64,000 nt of DNA from Loripinus fragilis (lineage: Eukaryota > Mollusca > Bivalvia > Lucinida > Lucinidae), in contig OZ026518.1 in NCBI GenBank assembly GCA_964019695.1, forward strand, positions 85,307,950-85,371,949, in the 5' to 3' direction. Under the pieces are notes generated by a model that saw only the letters and a list, made by a program, of their open reading frames with translations, did no database searches and had not been told where the DNA came from. The position numbers and the translations under genes are program-made. This document shows, in pieces, positions 10,721 to 22,780 of this stretch; position 1 is the first letter of the stretch; each line of letters begins with the position of its first letter.

Positions 10721-10957
10721 CCCGAGGTTATAAAACTTTTTTCATACTCAACTCAGCTGAGCACGAAATTTATCCTGCTCATAAATGTTAAAATGCCAAC
10801 AGTGGTAGGCATTTTAACATTTATTAGCATGATAAATACAGCATATGAGAGGCTTAAAGCGAGGAACTTCTTTATTTGCCGGTATTTTAGTGTTTAAGAC
10901 CAGTTGCAATTTCGTGCTCAGTTGAGTTGAGCATGAAAAACTTTTTATAACCTCGGG
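10721..10957. mobile_element. MITE-like element with about 50 bp inverted repeats
   Basis: The left end CCCGAGGTTATAAAACTTTT, followed by CATACTCAACTCAGCTGAGC and ACGAAATT, is mirrored by AATTTCGTGCTCAG, TTGAGTTGAGCATGAAAAAC and TTATAACCTCGGG. Inside, AAATGTTAAAATGCC at about 10785 pairs with GGCATTTTAACATTT at about 10808, a second stem. An open frame running through the element is an accident of the repeat. Confidence 0.85.
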
Positions 10958-10959
10958 GC

Positions 10960-11637
10960 CAGTGTTGATTACAGAATATACTTTTATACTGACGTCAAGA
11001 AAAAACGTCTCATCTAAAAATAAACGTGAAAATCTCTTAGACTGATCAGACTTAAGTTATGAATTTTAGTGCATTATAACATCTTATCAGTCAAGCGTAT
11101 CTCATGAAAACAAAATTGCTGAAAGAATATTTGAGGCTGAGAAAACGACCTTGGTTTGAGACAGGGGTCACCATTTCGTGCGACACAAGATTTAAGCCAC
11201 ATTTGCTTTGTTTCCAGACACAATCCGTTGACAGGAAAAACGTGTTTTACCATTGTAAAACAATCTCTATTTTACCAAAAATGTGTTTATAATGTCCAGA
11301 CAATGTTTGTATGTGTCTGCTGAACAAAACAACTTATCCCACCCACCTTTTCGTCATGCATTTCCGTAAGACTTAAATGTCATGACTCTGCAAAGTGGGT
11401 GAAAATATTGTTACGAATCCTTTGCAAAAGGCTTTAGTTTTTAACCAGCGACGGTTGCTGAGGAAACGCAATCTGGCACGTTTTCCAGACGGCCGTTTTG
11501 GATGACGTTAACGTAGACCAATGACAGGCCATTTGGCGTTACAGCTCATCTTAAATAACGTAATTTTATGTAGGCATATTCTGTGTACATTACCTAATGT
11601 ACCCCCTTATCATTTTTTCCATTACTTAAAGCAAAAC
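10960..11637. other. No gene recognised
   Basis: Upstream of the P450 start on the opposite side. No coding family or repeat was recognised in it. Confidence 0.35.
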
Positions 11638-12190
11638 CATAATCACAGGGGGTTAACTCAGTCACAGTGCGGGGTGATTCTTTATGAAAGTTGTCAATGA
11701 TGCTTTATGAAAGGGTTACAGGTGCTTTATGATTTCCTTAATCAGTATAAAGTAGGTGATGGGAAACTGCATTAAACGTAAGATTCTCGAAGCCCGAAAG
11801 TATTTTATTTTTATTAATTCATATAATTGAAAAGCTAATGGTTTTACTCTGTCAGTCTTTGCGATGATGGTTTATATGTCAGGGATTAATGAGCGGTTTA
11901 ATTCAGATATTGTTAAACCCCAAAACAAAAATCAGTATATTTATCAAAGTACATATTCCATCAAACATAGTGTGCATACAACTTCAAGTTCAATCTAAAT
12001 GTGTTTGAAAAAAATCAATTTTCTCCTCATGTAAAACTATAAAGGGCTTATTTTAAATGACTAATATTGACAAGCCAAAAAAAGTGGTAAAGAATCAGTA
12101 ACATATTTTGGTAACAGGTTCTTTACCTGTACGAATGATGGATAACTGGTTCTTTATGAAAGGGTGCGGATGCTTTATGAAAGAATTTGC
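11638..12190 (+). repeat. Dispersed repeat with CTTTATGAAAG motifs, copy 1
   Basis: It begins ATAATCACAGGGGGTTAACT, followed by CAGTCACAGTGCGGGGTG, then several copies of the motif TTCTTTATGAAAG(G)GTTAC at both ends (11681-11735 and 12118-12185). The inverted copy at 18340-18899 has the same outer end nearly base for base and almost the same length. The middles are much more diverged than the ends. Confidence 0.75.
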
Positions 12191-12281
12191 GAAGATGTTA
12201 ATGGTTTTAGAATCAAATATCAAGGCAATTAGACCTTGTACTGAAGCCCTGACTTATTTATTGATTGAATTTAAGAAATAG

Positions 12282-12730
12282 ATCAACTCCAGCAGTGAAT
12301 TGTTGAGTAATAATTCACTGTTTGGAGGTCAGTTGTAAAGAAGATCAAATCACGAGTGCGCAGCGCGAGTGATTTATCTTCGTACAACTGACCGACAAAC
12401 AGTGAATTATTACTCAACAATTCACGCACTGGAACTGATCTATTTCGATTCTAACACACAATAAACGATGAAAACACATTCGAAGTCTTCAGCTTCTTCC
12501 AACTTTCCGCCATTGCACTGAAGAACTCCCGCCAATACTTAGACTACGTCGCATACGTTAACATGTATTTGTAACGTCTTTCAAGTGTGAAAACGACGTT
12601 ACACCGTCTAACACCATGAATGACGTCATTTTTAAGTGACGTCAGCTATCACACACTTTAGCAGTGAATTATTGTCCGATATATCACGGTTTTTTACCGT
12701 TGGCTCTATAGGCGAGGTGTGTTAGAATAA
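12282..12730. mobile_element. Hairpin-plus-tail element, copy 2
   Basis: 12282-12443 is a hairpin with roughly 70 bp arms: AGATCAACTCCAGCAGTGAA, TTGTTGAGTAATAATTCACTG and GGTCAGTTGTA on the left, each returned on the right, with loop GAGTGCGCAGCGCGAGT. A 280 bp tail follows, opened by ATTCTAACACAC (12449) and closed by GTGTGTTAGAAT (12718-12729). It contains TGACGTCA-like sites around 12622 and 12640. Confidence 0.7.
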
Positions 12731-13059
12731 GACTTAACGGCCCAGTCAACAATATTTCTGTCATGTTGGGACTCCTCCAAGAGACAGGGAGAGACTAAAA
12801 GGGCCCAATCCCATCCAAATTTGCCGCAAGTCAAGCAAATCATGCCCTATCATTACGATTAAGATTAAGATTTATTTCAATATTATATCAGTGATGCCGA
12901 GACATAGTCTCTGATTTCGTTTAATTTAACTGTTGTTTGATTTGATTTGTTGTCTATGGTAAACAGCTATGGTCAACTTAACTACAGTGTTCCTATGCAA
13001 GCCTACTGTAGGGCAGTTTACCATTACTTTTGCTCATTCTTATACAAGTAACTGGCTAC

Positions 13060-13175
13060 TTGGTCTCTTTGAATCATCAGGAGAGGAAACAACTCTCCAT
13101 GAAAAATATGCTGGGTGCGATCTCCTGTCTGCTTGCATATTAAGCAGATAGGCAACTGACTGAGCTACAGAGTTC
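13060..13175 (-). repeat. Possible tRNA-derived SINE head
   Basis: On the minus strand GTAGCTCAGTCAGTTGCC (about 13170-13150) resembles an A box and GAGATCGCACCC (about 13125-13112) a weak B box. Between them CCTATCTGC...GCAAGCAGACAGG could form an anticodon-like arm. It is too divergent for a working tRNA. Confidence 0.4.
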
Positions 13176-13299
13176 AGATTGTTAGCTAAGCATCGCATGT
13201 GCGTGTCCCGAGGGTGGGAGACAGCGGGTTTGCATCCCACCTGGAAGATCACAAGTTGTATGTTTCCTTAGAAATACTGTTATTGACAACCTCGTGAAG

Positions 13300-13430
13300 A
13301 AGTAGGACCCCTTGGGTCCAAATGCTTCGAAAAGGAGGCCAGGTCCGCACTGCCCTCTGTGAAAAAACTAAAATAGATTTTCAGGACACCCAACCCCCCA
13401 GACAGAATTTTCTGGATCCTCCCATGCATC
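13300..13430 (-). repeat. GGATCC element fragment
   Basis: On the minus strand ATGGGAGGATCCAGAAAATT is followed by a G-rich stretch and GACCTGG, the layout of one end of the GGATCC family at 5546-5868. The second terminus is absent, so it is truncated. Confidence 0.5.
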
Positions 13431-13650
13431 ATACATGTCCAAACCCTGCTATCAGCATCCAGTACTGTAGCATTGTATCCGGGACACCAATACATGTATG
13501 TCTTTTTCGAAACTCCCAAAAGGGGCATGCGGTGGATTGATGGGGTTGGGTGGCTCAGCTTATTTGGAGGGACTTCACATGAATTAGTGAGAGTAGAACC
13601 TGACAGGGCAGAGTAGGAGCATTTGGTTTGTTCGTTTGCTTGTTTTGACT

Positions 13651-13891
13651 TGCATGGCTTGATTCTTTACGCCCGAGTCAACAATCTTTCGGTCTTGTCG
13701 GGATGGGTCTACCTGGGTGGATCCAGTAATAAGCAGCCTGTTTGCTTTAATATTTTTCATCCCAGTCGGATCGGGACGATTTCTTATCCTGTTTTATACC
13801 AGTTTCGGTGTCTTGGTCTAGGACACAACACAGTGACTCTGACGCCTGTGAGTCTCGAACTAGCAAACCTTCAATTGAGCCACTGCGCCCC
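13651..13891 (-). mobile_element. tRNA-derived SINE, second copy, decayed
   Basis: It shares with the copy at 4394-4600 the segment TTGATTCTTTACG, the block AACAATCTTTCGG, TCCAGTAATAAGC, ACACAACACAGTGAC and the head TTGAGCCACTGCGCCCC. A stretch of about 55 bp near 13738-13795 is not in the other copies and looks like a nested insertion or local rearrangement. The B box is damaged (GAGTCTCGAACTAGC). Confidence 0.75.
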
Positions 13892-14267
13892 ACACAGGCA
13901 TGAAAGATTAAGGCAAACATTGTCCATAATACATAACTTTAATCTAACTTGTTAGTCAGCTCTTGATAAACAAAAAGAGACATGAAGACAACAACTATTT
14001 ACACTTTTTGATTCTCAAAAGAAACGTCTCATTTAGACGGTTCTTCTGAGTACCCAGAAGAAATACAAATGATTTTTGTTTCAAAATTCGCAAACTTGCC
14101 TTGCCTAATGATATATCCAATCATTAGAATCTAAAAAGCAGACTATTTGTGAACCCTGTCCCAGACGCCAGATACCTGCAGTTGCAATTATAGTTCTCGT
14201 TTACTCCTAATTTGAAAACGAAACAACATCTAGCAATGCACAAAGCTGATGCAGTATTGAGATTAAA

Positions 14268-14466
14268 CATACCGGGTAGGCGGCAATTGAAAAACGCTCT
14301 TAACAATCGACGAACGCGGATAATAATCGCAAGAAACGGTGTTTACGATTGCCAATAGGGCGACAAATGACAATAGAGAACCCTGTTTCTCTCGATTTTT
14401 GATCTGCGTTCGTCGATAAGATTAGCCGATAAGATTATCGTTTTCGATTGCCACCTACCTGGTGTG
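14268..14466. mobile_element. MITE-like element, GATAGGCGGCAATCG family, copy 1
   Basis: The left end CCGGGTAGGCGGCAATTGAA is mirrored by TTCGATTGCCACCTACCTGG. Subterminal ATCGACGAACGCGGAT and ATCTGCGTTCGTCGAT form a second inverted pair. Three further copies of about the same size lie at 29381-29575, 30478-30664 and 30763-30959. Confidence 0.85.
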
Positions 14467-15044
14467 ATAAAGAAAAGTGTACGGCTTTTGTGTCTGTACG
14501 GGCGATAATCCTCACTTACGCTTACCGCACATCTAAAGTTTTGGCCATTAAAAAGCCAAGCTTATTTGGTTCCTTCATGTATATGCGAACATTATCCTTT
14601 TATGCATTATATAGGTCACATACCTCGGGGAAAGGGTGCGTGTGATTTTGGGGAGGGGGTACCCTCAAGTACTCTTTCTACAAAGGCTTGGTCCCCCTTC
14701 CCCGCATCCCGACAAAAATTTCAGGATCCGCCCTTGAATAGCGTTTGATGTAGCACGAAAAGTGATTAAAGCCAAGGCGCTCCGTGCATTTTCTTCTTGA
14801 GCTATAAAAGGTAGCTAGACTTGAAATTTTGGGTGTAGTTTTTAAAATTGGCAGAAAACAACATAGATGCGAACAAATCTGCACCATCTGTCTGCAAAAA
14901 TGCAAAATCATGTCTTCATTCGGTGAGTGACAATCAAGCATAAAAGTCAAAGGATGACTGGGCTTACGTCTGATGCAACCTCAAAAAGCTAGCCAAAAAC
15001 TGCATTTGATCATTACACCCAAGTCGTCTGCTGCATATATTTGT
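14467..15044. other. No gene; GGATCC element fragment at 14636-14740
   Basis: GGGGAGGGGGTACCCTC and ATTTCAGGATCCGCCCTTG mark a truncated GGATCC-family copy. The rest shows no recognised feature. Confidence 0.4.
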
Positions 15045-15185
15045 TTAGATTATTGACTATTATATTAGCACAGAAGCAAACTGCAACAGTCTGTTCTGGG
15101 TCTACATTGTTTGCATAAGAGGCTTCAAAAACATTCAGCATACGACAAAAGCAGACAGCTTTTGTTGTAATTGGCAAGAGGATCA
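15045..15185. repeat. Palindromic repeat fragment, family of 9720-9815
   Basis: CTGGGTCTACATTGTTTGCA, then TAAGAGGCTTCAAAAACATT and ACGACAAAAGC align with 31190-31265 (TCTAGATCTACACTGTTTGT, AAGAGGCTTCATAATATTTC, ACGATAAAAAC). The palindromic part is decayed here. Confidence 0.55.
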
Positions 15186-15759
15186 AATTATCGATGTCCA
15201 TGCACGTTAGAAGAAAATATTTCAAGTCTTACCATATAACAAACTGTGTTTTTTTGGGCGAGGTATTTCTTTTACAGAGCGAACACGATTAAATTGCAAA
15301 ATCTACAATTTTCCGTTTTAACAGGTCATATACTTTTTTTTTAAAAAAAGGGGTAAAACAGAGTTAAAAGTCCTTGTGTATTACACGTCGTCTCATGTTG
15401 ATTGATATTTGCTTCATGAAGATATCTTAAACTGTTATTGAGATACAGAGAGGACTCGAAGCACGTTTGATCGATGAACAGACATCTGAGTTGAAGGTGT
15501 TACCTTGAACTTGGGAGATGGTGGCTGAGAGTTGTGCCAATACATTAGATTCCGGACAAGGTTTGAGCCAAAGTTTGTCCTTGACTTTGGGAGTTGGTGG
15601 TTAAGTGTTGTATTCGACACACCTTCGTGGGATCAGTTATAACCATGTGAAGTTATAATCAAAATATAATGAGATTGGCCTACCCATATTTACAGCGTGG
15701 CTCACAGATTTTGGGTCAACGCTGTGACTAAAAACATTATTATTGATATCGATACATAT

Positions 15760-15978
15760 ACCTGTCTTTGGTGGTTGCGAACAAGAAAGGCACAGACCAG
15801 CTAACGCATCCGCCCAGTCTGATCAGCGCCTTTGTAAATCGCTGATTGGAAAGTATCATATCTAGATGTGCTACAAGCAAAAATTCAATTTTCTAGCAAG
15901 TCTCTGTAGCTAAGCAGGATGGTTTGATTCTCACTTTGTCGGAAACACCGAAGACAGGGTTTCTTGCGTCGCGGCCCA
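15760..15978. mobile_element. MITE-like element family 1, second copy
   Basis: It aligns over its length with 2474-2712: ACCTGTCTTTGGTGGTTGCG, CAGACCAGCTAACGCATCCG, AGTATCATATCTAGA, CTCACTTTGTCGGAAACACC and the right end GCGTCGCGGCCCA. The outer left terminus is lost or mutated. Confidence 0.75.
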
Positions 15979-16188
15979 ATTATAAAGACTGATGAGATAT
16001 GATTTTTTTATTCATAAGTATTTTTATTTTATTTTTATTGATATTGATGTATTTAAACTAAATCATCATTCCTCTAAAATACTTCTTCGTTTGCCTTTTC
16101 TTCTTCTACTATCTCAAAGATGTTTGAACAGACATAAATTAATTTTCTGGACAGCATTAGATAAGATGTGGAATTGTAGCTCTTGCTT

Positions 16189-16372
16189 GCTTGTTTGATT
16201 TGATTCTTTATGTCGCAGTCAACAATCTTTCAGCTATGTCGGGACGTGTCTTCCTGGGTTGAACCAGTATTAAGCAAGGATAAATGTGTCTTGCTCAATG
16301 ACTCAACGCAGTAACGCCGGTGAGGCTCGAATCCACAACCCCTCGGTTCTGAGTCAAGCACTCTATCACTGA
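16189..16372 (-). mobile_element. tRNA-derived SINE, third copy
   Basis: It matches 4394-4600 from the tail (TTGATTCTTTATGTCGCAGT) through the central TGTCTTGCTCAATGA block to the B box (GAGGCTCGAATCC). It stops inside the A box at CTCTATCACTGA, so about 14 bp of the 5' head is missing. Confidence 0.8.
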
Positions 16373-16689
16373 TTTGGAATGGTAGCGGTTGGTACGGATT
16401 CATAGGGGCAATATTAGCATCTACGACGGATATCAGTCCAGTTGTACACCTTCATGCTATCGGTAATATTCATATGTGAGTATAATTTTATTGGATCCCG
16501 CAGCTCAGTCGGAGGCAAGTCCAGCGGTTCATCAAGGTTTCGTGAGTTCCATTGCGACCCAACCAAAGTCCATTATTTCCTGGAGATTGGTCATGAAAAC
16601 AGATATACAAGTACGTTCATTTGCCACCTTCCGCTGATTCAAGAAGGGTTCTTGTCAGTTTCAAGTGAAAGTATGTGCAAAAAGTACTG

Positions 16690-17710
16690 TTTAATACCCA
16701 TATTCCAAACAGGGCCCGAATCCCACGAATCGCCACGAATTGACAAATATTTGGATTCGTGGGCTTAAACGTACTCAGTTCGCGAAGATCTTAATAATAA
16801 CTGAACCATACAATCCGTAGTCAGTTCTTGCAATTCGTAGGCCTATTGGGAATTGGGATCAAAAAAATTTGAACTGTTCAAAACTTGGCCAAAATTCCCC
16901 GATTCAAAAAATCGTGCTTGATTCGTAACAGATTCCTATTGCATTCTTGGACATTGTAACTGAATCGTAATCGATTCGGATGCGTTCTTAGGCATTCGTA
17001 GCTACTCTCAACTCATTTGTGGGTAATCAGGATATTAAGACAAGCAATGAAACCAAGGAAGAGATAGCAGAAGGACTTTCCCTTAGAGTAACTACCCCAT
17101 CACGCGCATACATTCGAGCCAGTCCTGGAAGTTGAAACAAATTTGGCAGATTCAGGAGCACAATCAGGATCAGTCAGTAGCTCCTGGCTGGTGGTTTTGC
17201 TGATGGTGAACTAGTCAAAGAGCCAGGGCCAGGGCCTCTCGACATTTGCGTAGTTGTTTTTTCAAGCTATATAAGTAGCTATTTTAGACACTCAAGTTGC
17301 AGGATCAATTCTACAGCTGACAAACGAGGAACAATCATTTTGGAACTGATCCCCCCCCAGCATGGATGGGCTTTTTTTTATAACTGTCGTGAGAGGTGAG
17401 AGAAAATCTCGCGAATCATCACGAATCGTCGCGGATTTCTGTTAATTCGTACCCAATTCCAGCTGCATTCGGCGTTTTCTCAACTAATTCGTGATCTATT
17501 CTTTAACTTATTAATAGGTTATTGTACATAGTAGTAAATTCGGCACTTAGGCCGAATCCAGACGAATCCCGCGAATATTCGTAACTGTTTCTTACCTATT
17601 TCGTAACTGAATCGTAGAGCATCACGAATGAATTGGAAAAAAATACAATTCTCCACGAATCCTAACATCGATTCTTGATGATTCGGGGATTTGTGGTCTG
17701 TGGGGAAATA
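16690..17710. repeat. Cluster of ATTCGTA / ACGAATC motifs
   Basis: About 1 kb is dense in short, both-strand variants of GAATCGTA, ATTCGTA and CACGAATC. Examples are CGAATCCCACGAATCGCCAC at 16720, ATCGTAATCGATTCGGATGC at 16964, GCGAATCATCACGAATCGTC at 17411, and the TTCGTAACTGAATCGTAGAG stretch at 17601. Density is greatest at the two ends and lowest between 17060 and 17390. The ends are loosely inverted with respect to each other. It may be a transposon with arrayed protein-binding sites, but no clean terminus was found. Confidence 0.5.
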
Positions 17711-17871
17711 GGGCAAGCTTGCCCATTAAAGTGTGGGATACCCTAACATGACGGAAAAAAATGTTGACTTTCCCCTCTCCTACTCCCCCCTCTCCTATCA
17801 ATAGGTCGCAATTCAACTTTTTTCCAGTACAGCATCAACAAAACCCAACACCACCAAAGACCTGGACACCG

Positions 17872-18096
17872 TGCGCGGATCCAGGATTTTTTTTTTTTTG
17901 GGGGGGGGGGGGGGGTCCAGGCTCCTCAACTTATTTTACAGTTTAAAGAGGGGGTCCAATGGTTTTATTACACATTTTCCAGGGGGGTCCAACTTTTTCC
18001 AGGGGTGGGGGTCCAATAGAAACCCATATAACTATTACTTGTGATTTTCCAGGGGGGGTCCGGACCCCCTATCTCCCCTCTGGATCCGCACATGGA
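17872..18096. mobile_element. GGATCC-ended inverted-repeat element, copy 2
   Basis: The ends are GTGCGCGGATCCAG and CTCTGGATCCGCACAT. It starts with a T12-G16-type homopolymer switch at 17887-17914. The motifs TTTTCCAGGGGGGTCCAA and GATTTTCCAGGGGGGGTCCG recur at the 29807-30097 copy in the same order. Confidence 0.75.
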
Positions 18097-18296
18097 CATT
18101 GTGGCAATTTTGCATGAATATGCTCAGACAAGCCTGTGCGCCCTCCTTCAAAGCTAAGAAACTTCAAATGCTAATCGGTCAATAGTTTTTAAGCGACTAG
18201 CAAAGGTTCTGATCAGACTGCACATATGCACAGGCTGGTCTAAGCCTTTGGTGCTTGCACATACCACATTGTTGGAAATCTCATATTGCGGCCCAT
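18092..18296. mobile_element. MITE-like element family 2, inverted copy
   Basis: It is the reverse complement of 3296-3530. The outer end at 18296 is TGGGCCGCAATATGAGATTT when read inward, followed by CCAACAATGTGG; the inner end at 18092 has ATTGTGGCAATTTTGC. It abuts the GGATCC element at 17872-18096. Confidence 0.7.
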
Positions 18297-18339
18297 TTTA
18301 GTTGCAAAAAATGCATTACGACTGTATATCAGGACGAAA

Positions 18340-18899
18340 TTGCATTTGTCTCATAAAGAACCTGTAACTTCTTTCATAAAGAATATGTAACAACTTTCTA
18401 AAAGAACCTGTAACCCGAATTTTAGGCTCATAAAGCATTTGTAACCTTTCATAAAGAACCATTAACTTCGAAAATTTTTGAAATTGGCTAAAACATATAT
18501 TTAAGGAAGAATTTAAGCTTCATATACCAAATATATAATATAATGGTTCGTTTCCAAGCATGTTTTGCTCGATAAAACTATGAAATACAAAATGTATACA
18601 CATATGGCATTTGTTGCAACTTAGCATCTCTATTGTAATTGGTGAATAGTTGGACAGCTAAACTGTATGATAAATGCATAGACTATCATAAAACATGCTG
18701 CGTATATGTCTTTTAACAAAATTTGACTCTAAAACTGTCTAATATAACCATTTTAACCCCGTTTCTGGCATGAGCATCGCATCTTGTCAAGAATCATTAA
18801 CCCAAAGTAAAGAACCTGTAACCCTTTTCATAAAGCATCATTGACAACTTTCATAAAGAATCACCCCGCACTGTGACTGAGTTAACCCCCTGTGATAAT
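18340..18899 (-). repeat. Dispersed repeat with CTTTATGAAAG motifs, inverted copy
   Basis: Its complement starts ATTATCACAGGGGGTTAACT and carries TTCTTTATGAAAG-type units at both ends, matching 11638-12190. Together the two copies flank 12.2-18.3 kb as an inverted pair. Confidence 0.75.
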
Positions 18900-19356
18900 G
18901 CTGGCAAGTTTCGTAAACGGACCTCACATTCTGTCGTTAATATGACGTCATAATTTCATAAAGTTGTTACTCGCAAGCACAACAGTTTGAAAAAAATGAT
19001 CCAAAATTTGCTCATTGGTTAGCAAAACATTAACGGCACAAACTGGGTGCCAATTCAAATTGAAATCAAAAGCGATCGGTGCATAATGCCGTCATGTGTA
19101 CGTTGAGCCTGTATGACGTCATCGCACTAACGCGTCATCTGCATATCAAATTAAAGTCATTTTCCAACATCGCCCAACCTCTACATAAAGAAGCAGTGCG
19201 TGGCTGTTCATTTTTATATATCATCGCTAAGAAATCAGTCATAATGAGTGAGGCGTTTTTAGTTGACGTCAGTATAGAATGAGTAGGCTATGGTTTAAGA
19301 TTTTTGTTTACGCGAACTTGCACAAGACAAGTTTCGACTGGCAGTGCTCGTGTTTT

Positions 19357-19683
19357 TCATAAGGAAAAGCGTGAGTAAGTTGTATTTGTTAGACGCTTTT
19401 CCAAAACGACTAGAATTAATGAGCATATCGTGTCTGTCTGGCCAAGCGTAAATTTGCATTCTTGGGCCTCAGGCATGCACTTAATAACCACAGAGTCGAC
19501 TGAAGCGCTCGCAAGGACTAGGTCCAAAACAGTAAAATTTGACAGCTTTAATCTTAAAACAATTAAGTTCCCTACAACAGCAAGATCAATGTATCTTTCG
19601 ATTTCCATATATTCTTGCACTGCTCTGGATCTTGGATTAATATTAAATAGGCCTAGTAATAATGTGTTGTTTTGAACATACAC
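19357..19683 (-). other. Unassigned open frame, about 108 codons
   Basis: An open minus-strand frame with leucine- and valine-rich stretches (RYIDLAVVGNLIVLRLKL, CSLILVVLEKR). I do not recognise a family and no splice sites or repeats support it. It lies next to the duplicated arm that starts at 19720. It may be an exon of an unknown gene or chance. Confidence 0.2.
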
Positions 19684-20429
19684 CTAATTATATGCATAAC
19701 AGGAATTTTGAGACAATGCATGTTCAATGCCATATTTACTTTCTAAATCTATAGTTTAATTAATTTCTAAGATTTGCCATCAAGAATGGCTCCAGAACAC
19801 CACAGACATTATATTAATACCACAAATCCATTTGAATAAATTACGGTTTACGTTTCCTGAAGAAGTAATCATAACACTTCAATATTTTTTTCTCAGAAGT
19901 TTACCAAAAACATCCAAATTCAATTTCAAAGATAAATATGTTCTAGTCTTTGTCAAGATATCTTATTACCTCAAAAACATGCCGTATATATCCCGTTGAT
20001 CTGAGCCAAATTTCATAATAATTCTAAACCGGTAACATTGACATTTCTTACCTTTTATAGGAGTAGGCCAGTTTTTACAAAATTAATAATCTTGTTAAAA
20101 TGAATCAGGAACTTCATAGAAGGACTTTGCTTTTAAATCTACTTACAAATTCCTTAAACAAAACAGGTTTAGGCAAATTCAAATGATTGGAAGGTCCGCA
20201 ATGCCTAACATCGTGGCACCACGGGATCAAGACGTCGCATATTACCACTTCATGTCTTGCATTAAGTTGTTGAAGAAACAAAATATTGTAGCAATGAATT
20301 TGTGAAAACGAGAAAATCAACCATTTCCTTTACACCCAAGTCAAACTAGAGTAGCCGAATTTTGGTGCCATGGCCAGGATAAAGTGTAACAGAGATTGAT
20401 AAGTTGTAACTAGAATGCACAGTCGATGG

Positions 20430-21425
20430 GGCGTCATCGCAAATCCCCGTGCTAATGTTTTTTACCCCTCCCCCAGAACCACAAGTCCCACCCCTGGGGC
20501 ATGATCCCGGCAACAGAATGAAAATTCTGTTCAAAATGTTTTCTATCTTTTTTTTGTGAGAACACACGCAAAGTTTGGTATAAAAAATAGAAACTGACAT
20601 GGTAACCAAAATTTAATGATATTTGACCATTTGACTTCACCCCAAGGTCACCAGTATGATCCTAGGATGAAAATTTTGCTTGCATTTTGTTCTGCTCGTC
20701 ATCCCCGTCGATTTGATATGCCACGTGACCATGTTTGAAAAAAACTTTTTTGACCCCCTGGGCACCCCCAGCGTCCCAAAGTCTGACCCCTGGGGCATGA
20801 CCAAGGTGACAGAATGATAATCCTTTCTGATATGTTTTGTATCTTTCATTTGTACAACACACACAAAGTTTGGTATAAAAATCTTTCAAATTTACATGTA
20901 AACCGAAATTTAATTATATTTGACCTTTTGACCTCACCAAAAGGTCACCAGTTTGACCCTAGGATGAAAATTTTACTTGCTTTCTGTTCTGCTGGTTATT
21001 CCCATCGATTTGATATGCCACATGACCATGTTTGAAAAACAAATTTTTGACACCCTCGGCACCCTCAGCGCCCCAAAGTCCGACCCCCGGGGCATGACCC
21101 AGGCTCCAGAATTAAAATCCTGTCTGATATGTTTTGTATCTTTTATTTGTGAGAACAAACACAAAGTTTGGTAAAAAATCTTTGAAATTGACTTTGTAGT
21201 TGAAATTAAATGATATTTGACCTTTTGACCCCTCCCTAGGGCCCCAGGGGCGGGACCAAAACAATAGATGTTTGCTCACCCCATTCATGTGAGTAACTCA
21301 CATACCAAATTTAGTTGAATTTCGTCCAACGGTTTAGGAGGAGATAGCATAATGGACAGACGGACAGACAGACGGACGGAGGCGATTACAATATCCCCTT
21401 CTCCTTTTTTTAAAAAAGCGTGGGG
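20430..21425. repeat. Three-unit tandem repeat of about 290 bp with a GACGGACAGA tail
   Basis: Units recur with CAAAGTTTGGTATAAAAA at about 20570, 20863 and, as CAAAGTTTGGTAAAAAAT, 21160. Each continues TTTGACC..., a Gly-rich CCCCTGGGGCATGA segment, TGATATGCCACRTGACCATG and TGATATGTTTTGTATCTTT. It ends in ACCAAATTTAGTTGAATTTC and (GACGGACAGACA)-like sequence, then GGGGATAA. Such endings are common in mollusc dispersed repeats as I remember them. Confidence 0.7.
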
Positions 21426-21429
21426 ATAA

Positions 21430-22780
21430 TAAGTGTTCTACGTAAACAAGTGAGGTCCTGAAATGAAATTTTAAGCCTAGAATACGGGCTTAACGAAACA
21501 CAGCTAGTAAGTATAAATGATGCTCACTGATGAAAATCAGCATCAGTTTACAGTACAAAACAGATTGAACAGAGAAAATTTAAAAATTGAGCTTATGCGT
21601 TTTTGTGAACAAAATAGTTTATTTTAACCGATCGGTTCAACAGGGCATACTTTTTGTGAACTGGATTTTTAATGAAACTTACAACTGTGATATCATAGAT
21701 ATGAGGTTCTTCTCCTGTATGAATTAACTTGGTATACGGTTCTTCTCATGTATGAACTAACATTAATAGAAATGTTACATGTTAAGCAAAACGCTGGTTA
21801 GACGCAGTTTTAACATTTGGAATTAAGGGGTGTTAAGTAATGTTGTCATCGTTTTGTATCATTTCAGGTAAAAATATTGTGCGAGCATTTCATTAAATTG
21901 GGAAAAATACTGAAAAGTCAACTTCTTAAATAAATATACTAGTATGGTCATGTAACGTAGTAGTTGATTCTGGTCTTCAGGTTCGCGTTGTGGTTTCAAA
22001 GTCTCTTTAGAATTTCTGAGTCTTATGAATTTCAGAAACAACTTTCACGATTTTATAATGTCATTAAATCTTCTTAAGTTCAACTGAAAAAAATACAAAC
22101 TGACTATAACCCAAAGTTCCGAAATCTAAAGCTAAGCCACTGGTTTCATCGTGTATACCATGAAGTCACGTGTTAGAAGCTGACCACAGCGCAACCTAAT
22201 GACACCTTCACTAACCAATCATATTTCAAGTTGACTATATAGGTAAGCTTCTATTTATATCAACCAATCAGAAGATACAAAAGTGACTCATAGTCACACC
22301 AGTTGCGCAATACCCCAAAGGTCATATGATTAAATGTATTGCGCAATCCTGCTAATCAATTGACACAATCTATTTATTGGGCTTATGTAATTTTACTAAA
22401 CTAAGTAACATCTGTCATCACGACCTCTTGAAAGTGTTAAACATCCCATCAGAATTGACAAGCTAATAAATATGACATTTGAGAAACAATAACAAACTGA
22501 TGTCAGAATTCCCTATAAAACATAAACATGTCAATCACAGCTAGATGTCAACACCGCACCTGGCTGAACACCTATGTCTTATCCAAACCAAGCATTCACA
22601 AACATTGTAAATACCCACAGGCAATTCACAACTATTATGAACCCTCGCAGATGAAACTAGTGGTTATTTTATAGTCATTCAAAATGAAGTCAGTATCGAG
22701 TATATTTTACAGTGAAACAAAATTATTGAATGTTTTACATTTCGATGAATCGGGGCCTTGTGTTTACAATAAGTTGAAAA
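21430..22780. other. No gene recognised (duplicated arm)
   Basis: Apart from the block at 21685-21785 shared with 62910-63010, nothing was assigned. A small inverted pair TTGCGCAATAC (about 22303) and GTATTGCGCAA (about 22337) encloses 23 bp. Confidence 0.35.

Noticed and set aside
10568..10897. 109-codon plus-strand open frame
   Set aside because: Most of it lies within the MITE at 10721-10957 and it has no recognisable domain.
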